From positions 1 to 16,984 of the forward strand of contig CALHWU010000159.1 of NCBI GenBank assembly GCA_938039795.1: 16,984 nt of DNA, in the 5' to 3' direction. Both the position numbers and the translations under genes were made by a program. Shown piece by piece: positions 1 to 6,530 of the stretch. The notes beneath the pieces are model-generated. The model did not search any database, had not been told where the DNA came from, and worked only from the letters and a program-made list of their open reading frames with translations. Positions within the stretch are counted from its first letter, which is position 1, and each line of letters starts with the position of its first letter. Source of the DNA: an uncultured Muribaculaceae bacterium. Lineage in GTDB: Bacteria; Bacteroidota; Bacteroidia; Bacteroidales; Muribaculaceae.

Positions 1-911
1 TCGAGGGCGGTTTCTATCTCATAGACATCCTGAGCCGGAACGTAGATGTCGTCACCGCGGCGTTCGAGAGCTATTCCGAGCCGCTTGAAACTGTCGGGGA
101 TGATTCCGAGATTGTCGTACGATACGTTCTTCACCGTGATCTCGCTCGAATTGAGAGCGGCCATGCCTATGAAACTGCCTACCTCGATCATGTCGGGGAG
201 TATGCGGTGGCTGGCGCCATGCAGCCTGTCGGTGCCATGTATGGTCAGCAGATTCGATGCCAGGCCCTCTATTTTTACCCCCATGGCCGAGAGCATGCGG
301 CAAAGCTGCTGCACGTAAGGCTCACACGCTGCATTATAGATCGTAGTCACGCCATGGGCAAGAGCAGCTGCCATAATGATGTTGGCAGTGCCTGTGACAG
401 AAGCTTCGTCGAGCAGCATATAAGTGCCTTTCAGACCGCCTTCAGGAGCCGTCAGCTTATAGGCGCGCTTAGTCTCGTCATATTCGAGGGAAGCCCCGAG
501 ATTCATCATGCCCATGATATGAGTATCGACTTTCCGGCGTCCTATCTTGTCGCCACCCGGCTTGGCGAAAAACGCCTCTCCGAAACGGCCCAGAAGGGGG
601 CCTACCACAAGGACAGAGCCGCGAAGCGACGCACACCGGCGGACGAAATCCTCCGACGTGATGTAGTCGGTGTCTATATCATCGGCCTTGAAAACATAGT
701 CCCCTTTTCCTTTTCGCTCAACCTTAACGCCCATGCATTCAAGCAGGCCGATAAGATTGCGTACGTCAAGTATTTCGGGGATATTGGTCACATGTACTTC
801 CTCAGAGGTAAGAAGACAAGCGCTTATTATCTGCAATGACTCGTTTTTGGCTCCCTGAGGTTCGATCTCGCCGGCAAGCCGGTGACCGCCCTCTATTATG
901 AATGTGCTCAT
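1..911 (-). CDS. murA: UDP-N-acetylglucosamine 1-carboxyvinyltransferase MurA (C-terminus cut by window edge)
   Basis: MurA transfers enolpyruvate from PEP to UDP-GlcNAc, the first committed cytoplasmic step of peptidoglycan synthesis. About 303 N-terminal residues are visible of the usual 420-440; the reading frame is open to base 1, so the 3' end lies outside the window. The start at 911 gives MSTFIIEGGHRLAG, followed by the family's G-A-K-N motif with the UDP-GlcNAc-binding Lys at residue 22. The catalytic loop reads KPGGDKIGRR (residues 118-126): the position that is Cys115 in E. coli is Asp121 here, while the loop Arg (E. coli Arg120) is kept as Arg126. Asp at this site is the known fosfomycin-insensitive state in Mycobacterium tuberculosis and Chlamydia. 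The start codon is 18 nt after the murB stop, so the two are almost certainly co-transcribed from the murB promoter. Identity is certain from conserved motifs. Confidence 0.96.
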   Translation of the reverse strand, partial: MSTFIIEGGHRLAGEIEPQGAKNESLQIISACLLTSEEVHVTNIPEILDVRNLIGLLECMGVKVERKGKGDYVFKADDIDTDYITSEDFVRRCASLRGSVLVVGPLLGRFGEAFFAKPGGDKIGRRKVDTHIMGMMNLGASLEYDETKRAYKLTAPEGGLKGTYMLLDEASVTGTANIIMAAALAHGVTTIYNAACEPYVQQLCRMLSAMGVKIEGLASNLLTIHGTDRLHGASHRILPDMIEVGSFIGMAALNSSEITVKNVSYDNLGIIPDSFKRLGIALERRGDDIYVPAQDVYEIETAL

Positions 912-929
912 CAATGGTTGGTTTTAGGG

Positions 930-1946
930 TTATATTACATGTTCTACTTCGGGATGAAGCTTTATGCCGAAGCGTTTTTCGACCGCGTCGGTAATGTCGC
1001 GCTGCATCTCCATGATCTCATCGGGAGCCGCGCGGCCGGTGAGATTAACGATAATAAGCGGCTGACGTGACCATACTGCGACATTGCCGCGCTCCATTCC
1101 CTTGAATCCACACTGCTCTATAAGCCATGCGGCAGGGATCTTGACCGTGCCGTCAGTAAGATCATAATGCGGCGGCACTGATCCGAAACCCTCTGCTATC
1201 TCCTCGAATTTCGTCCGCTGCACCACCGGATTCTTGAAAAAACTCCCGGCGCTTCCGAATTCACCGACAGCGGGAAGCTTCGCCTCGCGGATTGCGATGA
1301 CAGCCTGCCGCACGGTCATTGGCGTAAGCGGCTTATCGCCCAGGGATGCGCGAAGATTACCGTAGTCGAGCTTCGGACCAAGTCCTTTGGACAAACGGAA
1401 ACGCACTGAAATGACTATATACCGGCCAAAGGCCTGCGGAGTCTTGAATATCGACATCCTGTAGCCATAGCAGCAGTCGGCGGCCGTAAAAGACACCTCA
1501 CATCTGTCGACGGTATCATAGCATCTCACTTCATCGACAATATCGGCAACTTCCACACCGTAAGCACCTATATTCTGCACAGCAGCCGCGCCGATCTGTC
1601 CCGGGATGGCCGACAGATTCTCCATGCCCCAGATGCCAGACCGACAGGCATGCTCAACCACATCGTCGAAAATCAGACCTGATCCTGCCGTCAGCAGGAA
1701 ATCACCGTTGTCATCTACTCCGGCTTCCATGTCCAAAATGCGCGAATGCAGCAACACGCCCGGATAATCTCCCTCAAAGAGCAGATTGCTTCCCTCCCCT
1801 ATCGCCTTGAACGGAGATGAGCCGATGCGCCGGAATAGCTCCGGCAGATCATCGGAGGAGGTGTATTCTATCCATCTTGCACATTTCACACGCATTCCGA
1901 ATGTGTTGTGGTGCGTAAGATCAAAATCTTCCAATTCAGTTATCAT
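930..1946 (-). CDS. murB: UDP-N-acetylmuramate dehydrogenase MurB (type I)
   Basis: MurB is an FAD enzyme that reduces UDP-GlcNAc-enolpyruvate with NADPH to UDP-MurNAc, the step after MurA. The 338 residues match the length of E. coli-type MurB. The FAD-binding segment GEGSNLL is at residues 50-56 and the long flavin-binding stretch with IPGQIGAA and QNIGAYG at 107-130. The CYGYR loop at 159-163 marks a type I enzyme. The proton-donor Ser lies in GSAGSFFKNP (Ser235) and the C-terminal catalytic Glu in HPEVE (Glu333). The start at 1946 places the conserved HNTFG at residues 13-17, as in relatives, and there is no other nearby ATG. A TAnnTTTG box ends only 4 nt upstream, so the mRNA may be leaderless. 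It is the first gene of a murB-murA operon. Confidence 0.97.
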   Translation of the reverse strand: MITELEDFDLTHHNTFGMRVKCARWIEYTSSDDLPELFRRIGSSPFKAIGEGSNLLFEGDYPGVLLHSRILDMEAGVDDNGDFLLTAGSGLIFDDVVEHACRSGIWGMENLSAIPGQIGAAAVQNIGAYGVEVADIVDEVRCYDTVDRCEVSFTAADCCYGYRMSIFKTPQAFGRYIVISVRFRLSKGLGPKLDYGNLRASLGDKPLTPMTVRQAVIAIREAKLPAVGEFGSAGSFFKNPVVQRTKFEEIAEGFGSVPPHYDLTDGTVKIPAAWLIEQCGFKGMERGNVAVWSRQPLIIVNLTGRAAPDEIMEMQRDITDAVEKRFGIKLHPEVEHVI

Positions 1947-1950
1947 ATTG

Positions 1951-1982
1951 CAAAAATAGCCAATTTTGCCATCACATCCAAA
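1951..1982 (-). promoter_or_regulatory. murB-murA promoter, Bacteroidota type
   Basis: On the minus strand TATTTTTG (1958-1951) matches the -7 consensus TAnnTTTG, and TTTG (1982-1979) lies 20 nt upstream as the -33 element. This is the best two-box promoter in the window. The predicted transcription start falls on or next to the murB ATG at 1946. Confidence 0.72.
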
Positions 1983-2042
1983 TATCCCATTCCGTTAATA
2001 TCTTTTAACCACATTCTTCCTCCAAGCATCGGATCAGCGTCA

Positions 2043-2050
2043 TATATTTG
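2043..2050 (+). promoter_or_regulatory. -7 promoter element for the FecE/BtuD-like ABC ATPase
   Basis: TATATTTG matches TAnnTTTG exactly and ends 7 nt before the ATG at 2058. No clear TTTG is present at -33. It is divergent from the murB promoter, about 60 nt away. Confidence 0.6.
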
Positions 2051-2057
2051 CATAATC

Positions 2058-3059
2058 ATGGATAATCGCATGAATACATTAACACTCAACGATATCTCGC
2101 TGGGATACCGTTCAAGAGGGTCAGCCATTACAGTGGCTGAAGGCATTAACGCTTCCCTGCACAGCGGGGAGCTGACCTGTCTGCTCGGACCGAACGGCGC
2201 CGGAAAATCCACGCTGCTCAGGACTATAGCGGGATTTATCAGCCCGCTCTCGGGCTATGTGGAAATAGAGGGCCGTAAACTCGAAGATTATTCACGCGAG
2301 GATATGTCACGGCTGGTAAGCGTTGTACTGACCGACCGTTTCAATCTTCCCGATATGTCAGTTCGTCAGCTCATATCTCTCGGCCGGAGTCCGTATACCG
2401 GCTTCTGGGGCACCCTTTCCAAAAATGATGCCCGGGATATCGACGAAGTAATGGCACTCACCGCAACGACCGGCCTCAGCCAAAGGCTTGTCGACACGCT
2501 TTCCGACGGCGAACGCCAGAAAGTGATGATCGCCAAGGCTCTTGCCCAGCATACTCCCATAATACTGCTTGACGAGCCAACAGCGTTTCTCGACTTTCCG
2601 AGCAAGGTGGAAACAATGAGTATGCTTCGCCGTCTGAGCGCCGAGCAAGGCAAAACGGTGCTTCTCACGACCCATGACATCGAGATAGCCCTGCAACTTG
2701 CCGACCGGATATGGATGCTCGACCGCAGCAATGGATTCATCGACGGCATACCGGAGGATATAATGATCTCCGGACAGCTTTCCGATTTTTTCTGCAACAA
2801 TGCCATAACATTCGACAGCAATACCGCCTCTTTTCATATTGAACTTCCCGAGTCAAGGGAAGAAATCTCCATAGCCGGCTCCGGTGTCATTCATAAACTG
2901 GTCTCAAGAGCGCTTCGGCGCTCGGGCTACAGACTTGTCGAGTCGACATCACATCAGACCGCTGAAATAATAGCAGAAAATGGCTGCATATCATTCCATG
3001 GACGCCGGATGACAACAATTGCCGCTATTCTCAAGGCATTGTCGGAGGCAGCCGACTGA
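2058..3059 (+). CDS. ABC transporter ATP-binding protein, FecE/BtuD (iron-siderophore/cobalamin) type
   Basis: A cytoplasmic ATPase of the family that drives FecCD/BtuCD-type importers of ferric chelates, heme or cobalamin. From the ATG at 2058 it has 333 residues. Walker A GPNGAGKST is at 44-52, a divergent signature LSDGERQK at 149-155 (usual LSGGQ), Walker B with ILLDEPT at 169-175, and the switch His in LLTTHD near 206. After the nucleotide-binding domain (to about residue 250) there is a C-terminal extension of about 80 residues ending in an IHKLVSRALRRSGYRL-like segment, which I recognise only as an extension seen in Bacteroidota homologues. A second ATG at 2070 (MNTLTLND) is a possible start; upstream in-frame starts from 1908 would run through the promoter. 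No permease, binding protein or TonB receptor is adjacent in the window, so the substrate is unknown. Confidence 0.87.
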   Translation: MDNRMNTLTLNDISLGYRSRGSAITVAEGINASLHSGELTCLLGPNGAGKSTLLRTIAGFISPLSGYVEIEGRKLEDYSREDMSRLVSVVLTDRFNLPDMSVRQLISLGRSPYTGFWGTLSKNDARDIDEVMALTATTGLSQRLVDTLSDGERQKVMIAKALAQHTPIILLDEPTAFLDFPSKVETMSMLRRLSAEQGKTVLLTTHDIEIALQLADRIWMLDRSNGFIDGIPEDIMISGQLSDFFCNNAITFDSNTASFHIELPESREEISIAGSGVIHKLVSRALRRSGYRLVESTSHQTAEIIAENGCISFHGRRMTTIAAILKALSEAAD

Positions 3060-3076
3060 TTTCAGATAATGCCGGC

Positions 3077-3135
3077 AAAAAAAGACTGACGGCGTAAAGT
3101 CTCCGGTAAGAGAACATTACGCCGCCATTTTTATC
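3077..3135. terminator. bidirectional intrinsic terminator between the ABC ATPase and spt genes
   Basis: An 8-bp perfect stem CGGCGTAA (3090-3097) / TTACGCCG (3117-3124) encloses a second TCTC/GAGA stem (3100-3103/3110-3113) with loop CGGTAA. A T-rich run follows on the plus strand (ATTTTTAT, 3127-3134). An A-run at 3077-3083 supplies the T-run for the minus strand. It therefore can end both convergent genes. Confidence 0.78.
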
Positions 3136-3158
3136 TGCGTCAATAACTGTATACGGCC

Positions 3159-4346
3159 TTACTTGATGATGCCGTGAGCGCGGAATACCTTCTGAATCTT
3201 TTCGAGCGCCGTGGTGACCTGTTCCTTGGAGTGGGTGGCCATAAGGCTGAACCGGATAAGAGTGTCGTGAGGTGCTACTGCAGGCGAAACGACAGGATTG
3301 ACGAATATACCCTCTTCGAGGAGATCGCGCGTGATAGCGAACGTCTTGAAGTTGTCGCGGACAAAGAGCGGTATGATCGGCGTCGACGTATTGCCGATCT
3401 CACAGCCCATATTCCGGAATCCATCGAGAGCATAATTGGTGAGTTTCCAGAGATTCTCCTGACGCTCAGGCTCGTTCTGCATGATCTCCATGGCCTTGAG
3501 CGCAGCAGCCGTCGACGCGGGCGTGATGCTCGCAGTGAAGATATATGAACGTGAATGATGACGGAGGAAATTGGTGATCTCCTTGTCGGTGGCGATAAAA
3601 CCGCCGAGCGAGGCAAACGACTTTGAGAATGTGCCCATTATGAGGTCTACATCATCGGCCACTCCGTAATGATGGCAAACACCACGGCCGCCGGGACCGA
3701 ACACACCGATACCATGGGCCTCATCGACCATCACACTTGCATCATACTTTTTCGCAAGCTCTACGATCGTCTTCACATCGGCCACATCGCCCTCCATAGA
3801 GAAAACGCTGTCGGTGACGATGAGTTTCACCTTGTCGGGCTCACACTTCTGGAGCTGCTTCTCAAGCGACGCCATATCGTTGTGCTTGTATTTCAGCGAC
3901 TGGCTGAACGAGAGGCGGCGTCCCTCTATGATGGAAGCATGATCCTGCTCGTCCCAGAGAATATAGTCCTCGCGGCCGGTCAGCGCCGACACCACACCGA
4001 GATTGACTCCGAAACCGGTAGAATATATCATTACATCCTCCTTGCCTATGAACTCGGCTATCTTGTGCTCAAGTTCCTTGTGCAGATCAAGAGTGCCGTT
4101 GAGGAACGGCGAACCGGCGCATCCTGTGCCATACTTGCGTGTTGCCTCTATCGCAGCTTCCTTGATACGGGGATCATTTACCAGACCGGTATAGCAATTG
4201 GAGCCGAACATCAGCACCTTGCGCCCGTCGATAGTGACTTCAGGATCTTGCTCGCTCGAAATAGCTCTGAAATAAGGATATACCCCTGCAGCCTTAGCCT
4301 TCTGGGGCTCAGTGTACTGGGCAAGCTTAGATTGTAACAATTTCAT
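3159..4346 (-). CDS. spt: Serine palmitoyltransferase (PLP-dependent alpha-oxoamine synthase)
   Basis: Condenses L-serine with a long-chain acyl-CoA to give 3-ketosphinganine, the first step of sphingolipid synthesis in Bacteroidota. From ATG 4346 (MKLLQSKLAQYTEPQKAK) it is 395 residues, matching Bacteroides homologues. A GTG at 4391 would add 15 non-conserved residues. The PLP lysine is Lys242 in GTFSKSFASLGG. His136 (DHAS), Asp208 and His211 (VDEAH) have exactly the spacing of His159, Asp231, His234 and Lys265 of Sphingomonas SPT. TFSKSFASLGG in place of TLGKALGG argues against glycine C-acetyltransferase (Kbl), the name often given to these genes automatically. It is soluble, lacking the TM anchor of eukaryotic SPT subunits. 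It is a single gene with its own promoter and shares a terminator with the ABC ATPase gene. Other sphingolipid genes are not in the window. Confidence 0.88.
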   Translation of the reverse strand: MKLLQSKLAQYTEPQKAKAAGVYPYFRAISSEQDPEVTIDGRKVLMFGSNCYTGLVNDPRIKEAAIEATRKYGTGCAGSPFLNGTLDLHKELEHKIAEFIGKEDVMIYSTGFGVNLGVVSALTGREDYILWDEQDHASIIEGRRLSFSQSLKYKHNDMASLEKQLQKCEPDKVKLIVTDSVFSMEGDVADVKTIVELAKKYDASVMVDEAHGIGVFGPGGRGVCHHYGVADDVDLIMGTFSKSFASLGGFIATDKEITNFLRHHSRSYIFTASITPASTAAALKAMEIMQNEPERQENLWKLTNYALDGFRNMGCEIGNTSTPIIPLFVRDNFKTFAITRDLLEEGIFVNPVVSPAVAPHDTLIRFSLMATHSKEQVTTALEKIQKVFRAHGIIK

Positions 4347-4401
4347 ATTCTCTAACGTTGAGTGACTTCTGTAAAACGGCCGTTCAGGCACAATCAGGCT
4401 G

Positions 4402-4409
4402 CAAAGTTA
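4402..4409 (-). promoter_or_regulatory. -7 promoter element for spt
   Basis: Minus-strand TAACTTTG fits TAnnTTTG. It lies 55 nt upstream of ATG 4346, giving a leader of about 50 nt. That leader contains the GTG at 4391, which favours 4346 as the true start only together with homology. No convincing -33 box. Confidence 0.6.
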
Positions 4410-4510
4410 CAAAAATTCGACAATACTGTAACACGACGGCCCGATTTTTTTGCACTATTTCTTAATGTCTGTGCAATACGCGGAGCTGACAGACAAATTC
4501 CCGCAACGAA

Positions 4511-4541
4511 TTGGTATCAGCATGAAAAATGATTATCTTTG
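4511..4541 (+). promoter_or_regulatory. Promoter of the RyR-domain gene
   Basis: TATCTTTG (4534-4541) matches TAnnTTTG, with a partial -33 element TTGG (4511-4514) 19 nt upstream. The leader to ATG 4607 would be about 60 nt. The 4347-4606 gap otherwise holds the opposing spt promoter and no credible gene. Confidence 0.6.
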
Positions 4542-4606
4542 CAACACTCGGCATCCCTTCTTAAGGAAACCGTCAAACATATACTCAATAATCTTTGAAT
4601 CAACAG

Positions 4607-4891
4607 ATGAACAAATACAAACCGCAACCCGCCGATACTTCCGCCATAGAGCTTCCCGCGTCCCTGCAGCCTCTCATAGAGGATATGGCACGCAATGTGC
4701 ATGAGGTCTGGGCGAAGTCGCGCCTCGACCAAGGATGGATCTACGGGCCCGAACGCGACGACAGGCTAAAAAAGCATCCATGCCTTGTGCCATATGACGA
4801 ACTACCGGAGTCGGAGAAGGATTATGACCGGGCGACATCACAGGAGACCATCAGATTCATACTCTCCAGAGGTTTCAGGATCTGCCGTTAG
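4607..4891 (+). CDS. Small RyR-domain protein
   Basis: The 94-residue product is essentially one RyR domain (Pfam RyR, first described as a repeat in ryanodine receptors). It shows the family hallmarks: an HEVWAKSRLDQGWIYGPERD block near residues 32-51, KKHPCLVPYDELPESEKDYD near 55-74, then TIRFILSRGF. No signal peptide or membrane segment is visible, so it is probably cytoplasmic. Similar stand-alone domains are common in Bacteroides, but no biochemical role is established that I know of. ATG 4607 (MNKYKPQPADTS) matches relatives; a TTG at 4595 in frame is less likely. It converges on the HsdR-N-like gene with a 40-nt gap in which I see no terminator hairpin. Confidence 0.85.
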   Translation: MNKYKPQPADTSAIELPASLQPLIEDMARNVHEVWAKSRLDQGWIYGPERDDRLKKHPCLVPYDELPESEKDYDRATSQETIRFILSRGFRICR

Positions 4892-4931
4892 TCACTTCCT
4901 CAGCACTGGCCGCATGAAACGGATAGCCGCC

Positions 4932-5417
4932 TCACCGAGAGTCGAGACTGTGCAATATCTCGGTCAGACGGCAATAGGCAGGAATGCCGGGGAGAAAACG
5001 ATAGCTGCCGTCGGGACAGTATACACAGCAGTAATGATCCATACCGTTGCTGACCATCAGCGCCCGGGCATGAAGCACGAAATTGTATCGCGCTATCTGA
5101 TCGAAGACTTTCTGACTGATGGTGACTGACGGAGCCTTGTATTCGACGACCACAAGAGGGTGCAGCGAGCGATCGTAGATGACCGTGTCACACCGTCGCA
5201 GGGTGCCGTTTAGCTTGAGGCCCACCTCATTGGCCGCCAGACTCGCCGGATATCCGAGCTCGCCGGTAAGCCAGCCCACAAAATGCTGGCGCACCCACTC
5301 CTCGGGAGTAAGCGTGACCCACCGGCGCCTCAGGGAATCGTAGACTTCGGAATGAGAGCCGGATCGGCGGATATCAAGCCTGGCAGGCGGCATATTTAGT
5401 GCGGGTATATCCATCAT
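4932..5417 (-). CDS. Stand-alone HsdR N-terminal-like (PD-(D/E)XK) domain protein
   Basis: About 161 residues (from MMDIPALN; a start one codon later at 5414 is equally possible) resembling the N-terminal nuclease-fold domain of type I restriction subunit HsdR (Pfam HSDR_N_2), with no helicase region. PD-(D/E)XK-type residues are present in order: Glu64 (ANEVGL), Asp77 (RRCDTVIYD), and Glu92-x-Lys94 (VVEYKAP). The LTPEEWVRQHFVGWL block near residues 36-50 is typical of the Bacteroidota version. No hsdM, hsdS or helicase gene is nearby, so it is not part of a classic restriction system. Nuclease activity is inferred only from the motif. Upstream in-frame starts to 5462 would read through the palindromic promoter region and are disfavoured. 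It is divergent from holA with a 48-nt gap. Confidence 0.8.
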   Translation of the reverse strand: MMDIPALNMPPARLDIRRSGSHSEVYDSLRRRWVTLTPEEWVRQHFVGWLTGELGYPASLAANEVGLKLNGTLRRCDTVIYDRSLHPLVVVEYKAPSVTISQKVFDQIARYNFVLHARALMVSNGMDHYCCVYCPDGSYRFLPGIPAYCRLTEILHSLDSR

Positions 5418-5426
5418 TTCGGAAAT

Positions 5427-5446
5427 ATTGCGTAAATTTACGCAAT
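5427..5446. promoter_or_regulatory. Perfect 20-bp palindrome in a divergent promoter region
   Basis: ATTGCGTAAATTTACGCAAT equals its own reverse complement. It lies between the HsdR-N-like start (10 nt away) and holA start (19 nt away). The core reads TAAATTTA on both strands, a 7-of-8 match to TAnnTTTG, so the same bases may serve as -7 box for both genes, or as an operator over them. No better -7 box exists in this 48-nt gap. Confidence 0.6.
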
Positions 5447-5465
5447 TATTCTGACAAAGCATATT

Positions 5466-6506
5466 ATGGCGGCCGCTACATCACCCACTTTCGATCAAAT
5501 GCTGCGCTCGATACGCGACGGTGCTCCGAGCAGCGTGTATCTGCTCCACGGCGAGGAAAGCTATTTCATCGACGAACTCGTAAGGCGCTTCGAGGATATC
5601 CTTCCGGAGAGCGAGAAGGCGTTTGACATGACCGTAGTCTATGCTCCCGACACCACCCCGGGCTCTATAGCCGATATCTGCCGCCGTTTTCCGGTCTCGG
5701 CCAAGCGCCAGGTGGTCATCGTGAAAGAACTGCAGAGTGTCGACGCACGGTGGAAATCCAAGCTGTGCGCCTACGTCGAGAAACCGTCGCCCACCACCCT
5801 GCTCGTACTGGCGTCGCGCGGCGAGGCAATAAAGCCTGCCGAGGTAGTGAAAGCCGTAAAGAAAGGCGAAGGGGTGGTGTTCGAGAGCTCACGCCTCAAA
5901 CCGGCCTCGGTAGCTCCGACCATTGAGGCGCTCGTACGCAACGCCGGGCTGCACATCGAACCCAAAGGGATAGCGATGCTCACCGATTATATCGGAGTGG
6001 ACGCCGCCAAACTCTACAACGAGATCGGCAAGATGGCCATGATACTCGGCAAAGGCGCTACAATCACTCCCGAAAGCATCGAGCGCAACATCGGCGTCAG
6101 CAAGGACTACAACAACTTCGAGCTGATCGACGCCATCGCGGCCAAAGACGCGCGCAAGGCTTTCGCCATAACCGACTATTTCGCCAAAAATCCGAAAGCT
6201 AATCCGGCAGTGGTGACCATTGCCGCGCTGTTCGCATTCTTCTCCGACCTGCTGATAGTCTATTTTACGAAGGACAAATCACCGTCAGGTCTCAAAGCCG
6301 CCTTAGGGCTGAAATGGGACGTGCAGCTTCGCAAATACAGCGTAGCGATGCCAAACTACAATGCATTCAAAGCCATCGAGATAATTTCAGCAATAAGAAA
6401 GGCCGACGTACAGTCAAAAGGTGTCGGCTCGCGGCAGAATTCAGCCGATCTGCTCCACGACCTCGTATTCAGGATCCTAACGTGTCCGGGCGACATCTCT
6501 TTCTGA
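5466..6506 (+). CDS. holA: DNA polymerase III subunit delta (clamp loader)
   Basis: The delta subunit opens the beta sliding clamp within the clamp-loader complex. The 346-residue length fits the family. The N-terminus has the degenerate P-loop-like VYLLHGEESYFIDELV (residues 24-39) typical of HolA, which does not bind ATP. Further hallmarks are the VVIVKELQSV strand near residue 80, the LTDYIGVDAAKLYNEIGKM segment of the central domain near 177-195, and the C-terminal collar helices with NNFELIDAIAAKDARKAF near 222-239. The start at 5466 is the first ATG after the palindromic promoter region, and there is no strong Shine-Dalgarno sequence. It converges with the barrel-protein gene with 24 nt between them. 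Confidence 0.93.
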   Translation: MAAATSPTFDQMLRSIRDGAPSSVYLLHGEESYFIDELVRRFEDILPESEKAFDMTVVYAPDTTPGSIADICRRFPVSAKRQVVIVKELQSVDARWKSKLCAYVEKPSPTTLLVLASRGEAIKPAEVVKAVKKGEGVVFESSRLKPASVAPTIEALVRNAGLHIEPKGIAMLTDYIGVDAAKLYNEIGKMAMILGKGATITPESIERNIGVSKDYNNFELIDAIAAKDARKAFAITDYFAKNPKANPAVVTIAALFAFFSDLLIVYFTKDKSPSGLKAALGLKWDVQLRKYSVAMPNYNAFKAIEIISAIRKADVQSKGVGSRQNSADLLHDLVFRILTCPGDISF

Positions 6507-6530
6507 GACCAGCCACCCGGAAACGCATGA

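Noticed and set aside
207..839. 210-residue plus-strand open frame opposite murA
   Set aside because: Antisense to a certain murA frame; composition is not protein-like.
3669..4337. 222-residue plus-strand open frame opposite spt
   Set aside because: Antisense to the PLP-enzyme core; no recognisable motif.
4450..4704. 84-residue open frame across the RyR promoter and gene start
   Set aside because: It overlaps the RyR gene in another frame, spans its promoter and resembles no known family.
4932..6506. A restriction-modification or defence island
   Set aside because: The HsdR-like domain stands alone beside a replication gene, and there is no methylase, specificity subunit, helicase, toxin or mobile element in the window.
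6485..6521. TCCGGG / CCCGGA inverted repeat near the holA stop
   Set aside because: Only 6 bp with a 25-nt loop, partly inside holA, and no T-run on either side; too weak to call a terminator.
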